Of a stretch of 21,203 nt of DNA, positions 14,987-21,203 are shown in pieces. The position numbers and the translations under genes are program-made. The DNA is from Pseudorhodobacter antarcticus. Its GTDB lineage: Bacteria > Pseudomonadota > Alphaproteobacteria > Rhodobacterales > Rhodobacteraceae. The notes under the pieces are model-generated. The model saw only the letters and a list, made by a program, of their open reading frames with translations. It did no database searches and had not been told where the DNA came from. The stretch spans positions 1 to 21,203 of the forward strand of contig CAMDHB010000016.1 in assembly GCA_945897655.1 (NCBI GenBank). The letters run 5' to 3'. Each line of letters begins with the position of its first letter. Positions within the stretch are counted from its first letter, which is position 1.

Positions 14987-16248
14987 TGGACGCCTTGCTG
15001 GACCTGACCGAACGGCAGGATCTGCCCGAGACGGCGCGGGCCATGGCGCGGTTGTCGCTGTTTGACTGGATGGTGTGCGGGCTGGCCGGGGTGGGCGAAC
15101 CTGTGGCGGCCATCATCCGCGACCATGTGACGGGCACGGGGGCAGCCAGCGTCTTTGGCGGCGGCACGGCCCCGGCGCGGGCGGCGGCGCTGGCCAATGG
15201 CACGATCAGCCATGCGCTGGATTATGACGACACCCATTTCGCCCATATCGGCCATCTGTCGGTCGGGATTTATCCCGCCGCCTTGGCCGTGGGCCAAGAG
15301 GTGGGCGCGGATACGGCGACGGTGGTCGATGCCTTTCTGGTGGGGGCCGAGGCGGCGATTCGGATCGGAATGGTTTTGGGCGTGGGCCACTACAACCGGG
15401 GGTTTCATCAGACCGCGACAGCGGGGGCATTTGGCGCGACCATCGCGGCGGGGCGGCTTTATGGGCTGACGCGGGGCCAGATGCGGGCGGCGTTAGGCTT
15501 GTGTGCCACGCGGGCGTCGGGGCTGAAATCGCAGTTCGGCACGATGGGCAAACCGTTGAACGCAGGGATTGCGGCCAGCAACGGGGTGGAGTGCGCGGCA
15601 CTGGCGCGGGCCGGGATGACCTCGGCCAGCGACGGCATCTGGGGGCCGCAGGGGTTTGTGGCCACCCATTCCGATGCGCCGATGGCATGGGACAACCGGG
15701 CTACCTTCCTGTTCGAGGATGTACAGTACAAACTGCACGCCTGCTGCCACGGCACCCACGCGATGATCGAGGCGCTGGGCGTAGTCAAGCGGGCGCATAA
15801 CCTGCCCGCCGAACGCGTCGCGGCCATCAGGCTGCGCACCAGCCCGCGTTGGCTGTCGGTCTGCGACATCAAGGCACCGCGCACCGGGTTGGAGGTGAAA
15901 TTCAGCTACAACTGGCTGGCCGGGATGGTTCTGTCGGGCATCGCCACATCCTCCGACCGCTCCTACACCGACGCCTTGGCGCAGGATGCCGCTTTGGCGC
16001 AGTTTGCCCGGCGCATTACCGTGGTGGGCGATCCGGCTGTGGGCGAGATGCAGGCGCTGGGCGAAGTGGAGACGCTGGACGGTCAGGTCCTTGGCTTTGC
16101 CCACGATCTGGCGGCACGGCAACCGCTGGACCAATCGCAGGCCGCCTTGCGGGTCAAGGCAAAGGGGTTGATTGGCGCAGCCCGTGCCGGGCAGGTGTGG
16201 GCCGGGGCCAAGACGGCGGCGGATTTGGGACGGATGATGGAAGCATGA
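14983..16248 (+). CDS. MmgE/PrpD family protein (2-methylcitrate dehydratase / cis-aconitate decarboxylase fold)
   Basis: The protein has 421 residues from ATG 14983, which overlaps the preceding stop by four bases and has GGAGG about eight bases upstream; the frame is open further upstream but inside the dehydrogenase gene. Conserved active-site positions of the fold are present: ALDYDDTH (Asp80, Asp82, Asp83), His91, His142 in GFHQT, Lys190 in GKPLNAG and a His/Cys-rich segment HACCHGTH (252-259). Family members dehydrate 2-methylcitrate, decarboxylate cis-aconitate to itaconate, or isomerise related acids. A PrpD protein is also part of the P. aeruginosa itaconate locus. Its step there and here is not obvious from sequence. 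It probably acts on a tricarboxylate or a hydroxylated C5-C6 acid feeding the pathway. Confidence 0.85.
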   Translation: MMDALLDLTERQDLPETARAMARLSLFDWMVCGLAGVGEPVAAIIRDHVTGTGAASVFGGGTAPARAAALANGTISHALDYDDTHFAHIGHLSVGIYPAALAVGQEVGADTATVVDAFLVGAEAAIRIGMVLGVGHYNRGFHQTATAGAFGATIAAGRLYGLTRGQMRAALGLCATRASGLKSQFGTMGKPLNAGIAASNGVECAALARAGMTSASDGIWGPQGFVATHSDAPMAWDNRATFLFEDVQYKLHACCHGTHAMIEALGVVKRAHNLPAERVAAIRLRTSPRWLSVCDIKAPRTGLEVKFSYNWLAGMVLSGIATSSDRSYTDALAQDAALAQFARRITVVGDPAVGEMQALGEVETLDGQVLGFAHDLAARQPLDQSQAALRVKAKGLIGAARAGQVWAGAKTAADLGRMMEA

Positions 16249-17057
16249 GCTACGCAAATTGGATCGGTCGGCAGTTCAGCGGGTCCGAGACGGTCAGCGA
16301 CCGCGTGCTGAACCAGTTTCGCGCCACCTTTGGCACGATGCTTGCCCCGGCGCCTGTTCCGCCGGGCCTGCACTGGTGCCTGATGCCCGACATTGCCGAG
16401 GCTGACCGGATCGGCCGCGACGGCACACCACAGCAGGGAATTTTCGTGCCCGAACTGCCCCTGCCCCGCCGGATGTGGGCGGGGGGCGAACTCACCATCA
16501 CCCGCGCCCTGCAACCGGGCGAGGTGGTTCGCCGCGTCACGACAATCAGCGACATTACCGAAAAGGCTGGCGCAACGGGGCCGCTGATCTTTCTGACGCT
16601 GGACATGGTCTGGTCGGTGGGGGATGAAACCATCATCACCGAACGCCGCGATTTCGCCTACCGCGAGGACCCAAAGCCCGGTGCAGGCACCACTCCCGAC
16701 CCTGCTGCGGATTGGCCTGATGGCGCCCTGTGGACGGCAACTCCCGACCCCGTCTTGTTGTTCCGCTATTCCGCGATGACCTTCAACGGCCACCGTATCC
16801 ACTATGACCACCCCTATGCGATGGGGGTGGAGGGGTATGACGGCCTGGTTGTACATGGGCCTTTGCAGGCGACATGGATGCTCAATCTGGCCACGACCGT
16901 GCTGGGGCAGACCCCCGCACGGTTCCGCTATCGCGGCATGTCACCCGTGATCTGCGGGCAAGCGGTGCGGATCGAGGGGCGGCGTGCAAAGGACGGGCTG
17001 GCGCTGCGGGTGCGCAACGCCAGTGGGGTTGTGACGATGCAGGGGATGGCGGGCTGA
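16245..17057 (+). CDS. HTD2/MaoC-type hydratase, probable itaconyl-CoA or mesaconyl-C4-CoA hydratase
   Basis: The protein has 270 residues from ATG 16245, which overlaps the PrpD stop (ATGA); the frame is open far upstream, but that part lies inside the PrpD gene. It has a double-hotdog layout: an N-terminal MaoC-like half (about 10-140) and a C-terminal half with FRYSAMTFNGHRIHYD (173-188) and LVVHGPL (201-207). That pattern is typical of the HTD2-like hydratases that include Meh of the 3-hydroxypropionate bicycle and Ich of itaconate degradation. It should add water across the double bond of itaconyl- or mesaconyl-C4-CoA to give citramalyl-CoA, the substrate of the CitE-like lyase encoded on the other strand. 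The substrate is inferred from the cluster. It is the last gene of the plus-strand operon. Confidence 0.87.
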   Translation: MSYANWIGRQFSGSETVSDRVLNQFRATFGTMLAPAPVPPGLHWCLMPDIAEADRIGRDGTPQQGIFVPELPLPRRMWAGGELTITRALQPGEVVRRVTTISDITEKAGATGPLIFLTLDMVWSVGDETIITERRDFAYREDPKPGAGTTPDPAADWPDGALWTATPDPVLLFRYSAMTFNGHRIHYDHPYAMGVEGYDGLVVHGPLQATWMLNLATTVLGQTPARFRYRGMSPVICGQAVRIEGRRAKDGLALRVRNASGVVTMQGMAG

Positions 17058-17091
17058 CAGGCCAAGACTGTCATTCAAGCTGCACTTTGGC

Positions 17092-17130
17092 TCGGGCGGA
17101 CAAGGAAACGCACTGCGTTTCCTTGCCCGA
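17092..17130 (+). terminator. Strong hairpin 35 bases after the hydratase operon
   Basis: CAAGGAAACGC (17101-17111) pairs with GCGTTTCCTTG (17115-17125) around a 3-base loop. The stem is extended by TCGGG (17092-17096) with CCCGA (17126-17130) past a 4-base bulge. No U-run follows, so it may be a 3'-end stabiliser or Rho-assisted end rather than a classic terminator. Confidence 0.4.
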
Positions 17131-17173
17131 TGTTGAAACGGCGCAACCAGACGGGTTGGGCATTCACCACATA

Positions 17174-17253
17174 GGCCAGCGCCCGACCTGGAGGGCGAGA
17201 AGCGCCCTCCTAGGGGAGGGAGGGCGCTGGCCGGTGGCGTTGAGCCACCGGCC
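17174..17253. repeat. Nested palindromes in the intergenic region (REP/BIME-like)
   Basis: An outer 11-bp stem, GGCCAGCGCCC (17174-17184) with GGGCGCTGGCC (17222-17232), encloses GGAGGGCG-AGAAG-CGCCCTCC (17190-17210). An adjacent 10-bp stem, GGCCGGTGGC-GTTGA-GCCACCGGCC (17229-17253), shares four bases with the outer one, so they compete. The whole gene-free stretch 17058-17320 holds little else; no ORF or RNA gene was recognised. Such clusters are often repeated around a genome, but no second copy is in this window. Confidence 0.45.
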
Positions 17254-17320
17254 GTCGTGTCGCTGGCGCGGCGCATGACCTCGGCTAGGGCCTCGGTCAA
17301 CTTCGGAGAGGGAGAGCCCC

Positions 17321-17923
17321 CTAAACCCCCGCCGGATTGTCCAACTCGCGCCCCATCGCCGCCAGATCGGCATAGCGGTCGCCGATGCGGTGATGCGGGC
17401 GGCCCCCGGTCGAGGCACCAAGGGCCGCGACCAGTTCGTCATGGCCCGGCGCATCGGGGATCGAGAACTGAACCGTCAGGTAATGCGACCGACGCCCAGA
17501 ATCATGCTTGTCCATCAGCGGGATCTGCACCTGGGTGTTGGCCGGCCCACGGGTGTTAGTAAAGCCAAGGTAGGTCTTGGCACCCACAGCCTCGCGGTAG
17601 AAATTGCCAAAGCGCAGCGTGTGGATCAGAGCAGACCCATGCTCCATCTCGCAATCCGTTCCGGCCACGGCGGCCTTGCCGTAAGCCTGGATCGCGTCAC
17701 CCGAGCCGGCTAGATCGATCAGCATATCGGTCAGCATCTTGCCCAACAGCGGCGCGATGCGGTTGATTTCAGGCGACAAATCTTCAACAAACCCCCGCCC
17801 AGCCCAAGGATTCTTGACCACCGCCGCCACGCCGATCAGGCGCAAGGGCGGATTGGCAGCACGCTCACCATCGCGGTAGATGATTTCGTCATAGGTCACG
17901 ACTTTGCGCAGTTCGGGGAACAT
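17321..17923 (-). CDS. DUF1185 / 'amino acid synthesis' family protein
   Basis: This 200-residue protein fits the PF06684 (DUF1185, AA_synth) family. It begins with LRKVVTYDEIIYRDGER and has the NPWAGRGFVEDLSPEI motif (38-53), a GKAAVAGTDCEMEHGSALIH segment (82-101) and the end pattern STGGRPHHRIGD. The biochemical function of the family is not established despite its name. It is the last gene of a minus-strand operon after RidA and an alpha/beta hydrolase; AGGAG lies seven bases before the ATG, and the gap to the hydrolase stop is 13 bases. The context suggests a catabolic role on a ring-opened or aminated intermediate. That is inference. Confidence 0.75.
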   Translation of the reverse strand: MFPELRKVVTYDEIIYRDGERAANPPLRLIGVAAVVKNPWAGRGFVEDLSPEINRIAPLLGKMLTDMLIDLAGSGDAIQAYGKAAVAGTDCEMEHGSALIHTLRFGNFYREAVGAKTYLGFTNTRGPANTQVQIPLMDKHDSGRRSHYLTVQFSIPDAPGHDELVAALGASTGGRPHHRIGDRYADLAAMGRELDNPAGV

Positions 17924-17936
17924 CGGTCACTCCTGT

Positions 17937-18731
17937 TCAAATGCGGGGTAGCGCGTCCAGAAAGGCGCGCAGGGGGGTGTTGATCGCGGCAGGTGCCTCC
18001 AGCAGGGCCATATGGCGCAGGCCGGGCAGGATGAGGGCTTGTGCACCGGCAATCTCGGCGGCGATGGCATGGGACATCTCGGGCCCGTTGCCGTAGTCCT
18101 GATCCCCTGTGATCACAAGGGTGGGAAGGGTCAGCGGCGGCTTTGGTGCGACCACCTCGGCCACACCGTCCACCAGAATGGCATAGTAATCGGGATAGGT
18201 GACGGGGTTGTTGCCGAGAACCCAAGACCGGACAAGGTCCATCATCGCGGGGTTCGCGGCGCGGAAATCATCGGTGAACCAGCGGACCAGCGCCGCTTCG
18301 ACCGTCGCCGCCGTGCCTTCGCTGCGGGCCTGCACGACACGGGCGGCAATAGCGGCTTGCGCCTCCGCGCTGCGGCGGTGGGGAGAGTGCAGCACGGCCA
18401 TCGCCGTGGCACGGTCCGGGTGGGTTTGCGCGAAATGGCGGGCGATCATGCCACCCAACGAGAACCCCACCACGGTGGCGCGGGGCAGGCGCAGATACTC
18501 CAGCAGGTCGACCAATTGACGGGTCAGATGGGCGAGGGTTGGGCCCGGCACCGTGGGTGTTTGACCGTGCCCAAGCAGGTCATAGGTCACAATGCGGTAC
18601 CGGGCAACCAGTGCAGGCTGGGTCAACTGCCAAACGGCCCGGGTCAGGCCAAGCCCGTGGATCAGCACCACGACGGGGGCGTCCAAAGGGCCGTGAATGT
18701 CAAAGGCCGTGCCATCCGGGCTGCGCATCAT
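17937..18731 (-). CDS. Alpha/beta hydrolase (RutD / enol-lactonase-like)
   Basis: The protein has 264 residues from ATG 18731, which overlaps the RidA stop as ATGATG; GGAG lies only two bases upstream of it and five before the adjacent ATG 18728, so either may be used. It is a compact alpha/beta hydrolase: oxyanion HG at 25-26, nucleophile Ser91 in GFSLGG, acid Asp in GDQDYG (209-214) and His240 in GLRHMALLE. The style matches 3-oxoadipate enol-lactonase, pimeloyl-ester hydrolases and RutD. Placed between RidA and a DUF1185 protein, it may hydrolyse an enamine, lactone or amide intermediate. No signal peptide is seen, so it should be cytoplasmic. Confidence 0.85.
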   Translation of the reverse strand: MMRSPDGTAFDIHGPLDAPVVVLIHGLGLTRAVWQLTQPALVARYRIVTYDLLGHGQTPTVPGPTLAHLTRQLVDLLEYLRLPRATVVGFSLGGMIARHFAQTHPDRATAMAVLHSPHRRSAEAQAAIAARVVQARSEGTAATVEAALVRWFTDDFRAANPAMMDLVRSWVLGNNPVTYPDYYAILVDGVAEVVAPKPPLTLPTLVITGDQDYGNGPEMSHAIAAEIAGAQALILPGLRHMALLEAPAAINTPLRAFLDALPRI

Positions 18732-19123
18732 CGCTCCAACGGGGACCATGCAATCACCTCAACCTCGACACGGGCGTCGACCAACAGGTCGCTTACCACG
18801 GTTGATCGGGCGGGCGGATTGGTCGGGAAATACTCGGCATAAACCGCGTTGAAGCCCGGAAAATCCGCGCGGTCACGTAGCCAGACCATGGCCTTGACCA
18901 CATCGTCGCGGGTGCACCCGGCCAAAGCCAGCGTGGCGGTGATGTCGTCCAGCACGGCGCGGGTCTGCTCCTCAATCGTGCCAGTCGTCATGGGTACGCC
19001 GTTCTGCATCGGGATCTGTCCGGTCAGGTATACGGTATCCCCTGCGCGGATGGCGCGGGACAGCGACAACGTGCGCCCGCCAATCACCAACGGGTCCCCG
19101 ATCACTTGCTTGGTCTGCGGCAT
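18728..19123 (-). CDS. RidA family enamine/imine deaminase (YjgF/YER057c/UK114)
   Basis: The protein has 131 residues from ATG 19123; the frame is open upstream, but family length and an AAGGGGG ribosome site fix this start. RidA proteins speed hydrolysis of reactive enamines or imines and form trimers. The substrate-binding arginine is Arg106 in PPARST, and the acidic residue of VEVEVIA (about Glu122) is in its usual place. The substrate could be 2-aminoacrylate (housekeeping RidA), or a pathway compound as for RutC or 2-aminomuconate deaminase. Being first in an operon with a hydrolase, and divergent from an aldehyde dehydrogenase, favours a pathway-specific role. Confidence 0.88.
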   Translation of the reverse strand: MPQTKQVIGDPLVIGGRTLSLSRAIRAGDTVYLTGQIPMQNGVPMTTGTIEEQTRAVLDDITATLALAGCTRDDVVKAMVWLRDRADFPGFNAVYAEYFPTNPPARSTVVSDLLVDARVEVEVIAWSPLER

Positions 19124-19167
19124 GGCACCCCCTTGGTTCGTAATTGCATCGCCACCCCCACAGGGTA

Positions 19168-19203
19168 TGCGCATTTTTCGCCGGGACGCGACGAAAATTC
19201 GCA
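19168..19203. promoter_or_regulatory. Imperfect inverted repeat between divergent RidA and aldehyde dehydrogenase genes
   Basis: TGCGCATTTTTCG (19168-19180) mirrors CGAAAATTCGCA (19192-19203) with one mismatch and one extra base. It lies in the 133-base shared promoter region and is locally AT-rich. It is a reasonable operator candidate for a dimeric regulator not encoded in this window. Confidence 0.35.
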
Positions 19204-19256
19204 CATCATGGGCCACGGCTGACGCACAATTGGGCCAAGAAACAGGGGGACAGGAT

Positions 19257-20735
19257 ATGGCGGCGATCAAAACCTATCAGATGCTGATTGATGGTGCATG
19301 GGTGGACGCGTCGGATGGCGGCCTGTTCGACAGCAGCAACCCCACGACGGGCGAGGTCTGGGCCCGCGTCCCCGAGGCGACCGAGGCCGATGTGGACCGC
19401 GCCGTCAGGGCCGCGCATCGCGCCTTTGTCAGTGGCCCTTGGGCGGACATGGTGCCCTCGGCCCGTGGCCGCTGCCTGCGGCGGTTGGGCGATTTGCTGG
19501 CCGAAAAGTCCGAGGAATTGGGCCGGGTCGAGACGGTGGATTCCGGCAAGATGCTGAAAGAAACCCGCTGGCAGGCCAAATACATCGCGGAATTCTTTCA
19601 CTTTTACGCCGGATGCGCCGACAAGATATCGGGCGAGACTCTGCCCATCGACAAGCCCGATCTGTTCGTGTTCACCCGCCGCGAACCCCTTGGCGTCGTG
19701 GCCGCCATAGTCCCGTGGAATTCGCAACTGTTCTTGACGGCGGTCAAAATCGGTCCGGCATTGGCCGCCGGCAATACCGTGGTGCTCAAGGCCTCCGAAC
19801 ACGCCTCGGCCGCCATGCTGGAGTTTGGCCTGCTGATCGAGGCGGCAGGCTTTCCGCCCGGCGTGGTCAACATCATCTGCGGTCATGGCGAGCCATGCGG
19901 GCGCGTCCTGACCTCGCACCCCCTTGTCGCCCGCGTGTCCTTCACCGGGGGCCCGGGGGCCGCGCGGCATGTGCTGGCCAATTCCTGCAACAATTTCGCG
20001 CAAGTATCTCTGGAACTGGGCGGCAAATCGCCCTTCATCGTCTTTGACGACGCCGATCTGGACTCGGCCGTCAACGGCTCCATCGCGGGGATTTTTGGCG
20101 CGACCGGGCAAAGCTGTGTGGCCGGGTCGCGCCTGTACCTGCATGAGGATATTGCCGACGCATTTCTGGCGCGGATGGTCGCACTGGCCGCGCAAATCCG
20201 CATCGGCGACCCGCTGGCCGAGGAAACCCAGATGGGCCCCCTCTGCACCATGGGCCAATTGCGCCACATTCAGGCCGAGGTGGCCCATGCGGTCGCGCAA
20301 GGCGGACAAATCCTGTGCGGCGGCAAGCAGCCGGATGGCATGGGCGGCACCTATTATGAACCCACCATCATCGCCTGCCGTCAGGACATGCGCATCGTGG
20401 ATACCGAACTTTTCGGCCCCGTCCTGACCGTGATCCGCTTCAAAACAGAGGCTGAGGTCGTCGATCTGGCCAATGACACCACGCATGGGTTGGCGGCGGG
20501 CGTGTTCACCCGCGACGGCGCGCGCCAGATGCGGATGGCGCGGGCGATCCGGTCGGGGATCGTCTGGATCAACACCTACCGGGTCGTGTCGCCGATTGCC
20601 GAATTTGGCGGGGTCAAGGGGTCGGGCTATGGCCGCGAAAGCGGGTTTCAGGCGATGTATGACTATACAAGGCCGAAGACGGTCTGGGTCAACACCTCCT
20701 CCACCCCGATGGCGAACCCCTTTGTCATGCGCTGA
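19257..20735 (+). CDS. NAD(P)-dependent aldehyde dehydrogenase
   Basis: The protein has 492 residues from ATG 19257, with GACAGGAT just upstream; the frame is open for another 136 codons, but those overlap the divergent RidA gene and do not look like this family. Landmarks of the ALDH fold are PWNSQLFL (153-160, Asn155), the cofactor loop SFTGGPGAARHV, general base Glu253 in LELGGKSP and nucleophile Cys287 in GATGQSCVAGSR. The enzyme oxidises an aldehyde to its acid in the cytoplasm. Semialdehydes of ring-cleavage or Rut-like pathways are plausible substrates given RidA, hydrolase and flavin monooxygenase neighbours. The flavin monooxygenase starts 96 bases downstream on the same strand. Confidence 0.93.
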   Translation: MAAIKTYQMLIDGAWVDASDGGLFDSSNPTTGEVWARVPEATEADVDRAVRAAHRAFVSGPWADMVPSARGRCLRRLGDLLAEKSEELGRVETVDSGKMLKETRWQAKYIAEFFHFYAGCADKISGETLPIDKPDLFVFTRREPLGVVAAIVPWNSQLFLTAVKIGPALAAGNTVVLKASEHASAAMLEFGLLIEAAGFPPGVVNIICGHGEPCGRVLTSHPLVARVSFTGGPGAARHVLANSCNNFAQVSLELGGKSPFIVFDDADLDSAVNGSIAGIFGATGQSCVAGSRLYLHEDIADAFLARMVALAAQIRIGDPLAEETQMGPLCTMGQLRHIQAEVAHAVAQGGQILCGGKQPDGMGGTYYEPTIIACRQDMRIVDTELFGPVLTVIRFKTEAEVVDLANDTTHGLAAGVFTRDGARQMRMARAIRSGIVWINTYRVVSPIAEFGGVKGSGYGRESGFQAMYDYTRPKTVWVNTSSTPMANPFVMR

Positions 20736-20831
20736 CACGGCGGATAACCGATAGCGGGCGGCGGAATATCGACAACTTCAGCGCCGGTTCGGCCCAACAT
20801 GGGTCAACACCGGCCACAGCGGAGAGCAGAC

Positions 20832-21203
20832 ATGAAGTTTCAACTGGCGATCAACCTGGAGCGTATGGACGACAGTCTGGACATGAAGACCGTCGCCCGC
20901 CACACGCTGGAGATGGTCCAGATGGCCGATCAGGGCGGGTTCAACATCGCCTGGGCCGCCGAACATCATGCGCTGGAAATGACCATCGCGCCCAATCCGT
21001 TTTCCATCCTGACCTGGTGGGCCGACAATACCGACCGCATCCGCCTTGGCCCCGCCGTCGTGGCCGCCGCCTATTGGCACCCGATCAAACTGGCCGGCGA
21101 GGCTGCGTTCTTCGACCTCATCTCCGGCGGGCGGTTGGAGTTTGGCATCGGCTCCGGCGCCTATCAGCGCGAGTTTGACCGGATGCATCCGGGCCTGAAA
21201 CAG
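20832..21203 (+). CDS. Luciferase-like (LLM class) flavin-dependent monooxygenase, N-terminal part
   Basis: The frame runs open from ATG 20832 to the window edge (124 residues) without a stop. GGAGAG precedes the ATG by five bases. The sequence has the start of an LLM TIM barrel: ADQGGFNIAWAAEHHALEM, then RIRLGPAVV and WHPIKLAGEAAFFDLISGGRLEFGIGSG, a stretch that is nearly diagnostic for the family (flavin phosphate region). These enzymes use reduced FMN, supplied by a separate reductase, to oxygenate substrates; RutA, which opens the uracil ring, belongs here. The C-terminal two thirds and any flavin reductase partner lie outside the window, so the subgroup cannot be set. Confidence 0.88.
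   Translation, partial: MKFQLAINLERMDDSLDMKTVARHTLEMVQMADQGGFNIAWAAEHHALEMTIAPNPFSILTWWADNTDRIRLGPAVVAAAYWHPIKLAGEAAFFDLISGGRLEFGIGSGAYQREFDRMHPGLKQ

Noticed and set aside
15849..16244. A 132-codon N-terminal extension of the hydratase gene
   Set aside because: It lies inside the PrpD gene in another frame; the ATGA overlap at 16245 gives a normal family length.
18849..19256. A 136-codon N-terminal extension of the aldehyde dehydrogenase
   Set aside because: It overlaps the divergent RidA gene, is not ALDH-like, and a good start with ribosome site exists at 19257.
19206..20738. A 510-codon minus-strand frame opposite the aldehyde dehydrogenase
   Set aside because: High-GC antisense artefact; the plus strand carries all ALDH active-site residues.
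1..21203. CRISPR array, tRNA, rRNA, insertion sequence or phage genes
   Set aside because: No regularly spaced repeats, tRNA cloverleaf, transposase or phage-like protein was recognised on either strand; the only RNA gene seen is ffs.

Overview
The window looks like chromosomal DNA of a GC-rich alphaproteobacterium, most likely a member of the Rhodobacterales. The clues are the short SRP RNA that ends in a plain U-rich tail, strong GC/GTG/CTG codon bias, the mix of FAD-dimethylglycine-dehydrogenase-like, RidA and acyl-CoA genes, and the many 4-base ATGA gene overlaps. The species is an inference from style only. Almost every base is coding. The one clear compositional outlier is about 1.70-2.65 kb, which is visibly AT-richer and carries a SUKH (SMI1/KNR4) family gene.

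Layout. Positions 2-1623: the C-terminal part of a periplasmic-type cyclic-nucleotide phosphodiesterase (cpdB-like) and a HAD phosphatase. Positions 1741-2472: the low-GC SUKH gene on the minus strand, followed by a REP-like hairpin. Positions 2689-4062: a creatinase/aminopeptidase-P fold protein on the minus strand with an altered metal site. Positions 4152-4250: the SRP RNA gene ffs with its own promoter and U-tract. Positions 4401-5438: rsgA, the ribosome-assembly GTPase, preceded by a structured leader with a tiny ORF. Positions 5447-6568: a kynureninase-like PLP enzyme, divergent from a hotdog thioesterase (6652-7050). Positions 7162-10747: a large FAD/GcvT oxidoreductase followed by two GNAT acetyltransferases, the first broken by a single-base frameshift.

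Positions 10748-17057 form one catabolic locus. A minus-strand pair (type III CoA transferase, CitE-like lyase) diverges from a plus-strand set (LysR regulator, acyl-CoA dehydrogenase, MmgE/PrpD protein, HTD2-type hydratase). The last three plus-strand genes overlap or nearly abut. This gene set matches in kind the itaconate-degradation locus of Pseudomonas aeruginosa (CoA transferase Ict, hydratase Ich, citramalyl-CoA lyase Ccl, with an acyl-CoA dehydrogenase, a PrpD-family protein and a LysR regulator alongside). The inferred core chemistry is itaconate (or mesaconate) -> CoA thioester -> citramalyl-CoA -> acetyl-CoA + pyruvate. A 16-bp exact direct repeat sits upstream of lysR and again at the lysR/dehydrogenase junction, and is a good candidate regulator site.

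Positions 17321-21203 are a second catabolic locus. A minus-strand operon (RidA, alpha/beta hydrolase, DUF1185/'amino acid synthesis' protein) diverges from an aldehyde dehydrogenase and a luciferase-like flavin monooxygenase that runs off the window. The combination flavin monooxygenase + RidA + alpha/beta hydrolase recalls the Rut pyrimidine pathway, but with an aldehyde dehydrogenase and a DUF1185 protein. It is the best candidate here for an undescribed pathway, possibly oxidative opening of an N-containing compound; the substrate cannot be read from the sequence. Between the two loci (17058-17320) lies a gene-free stretch packed with strong palindromes.
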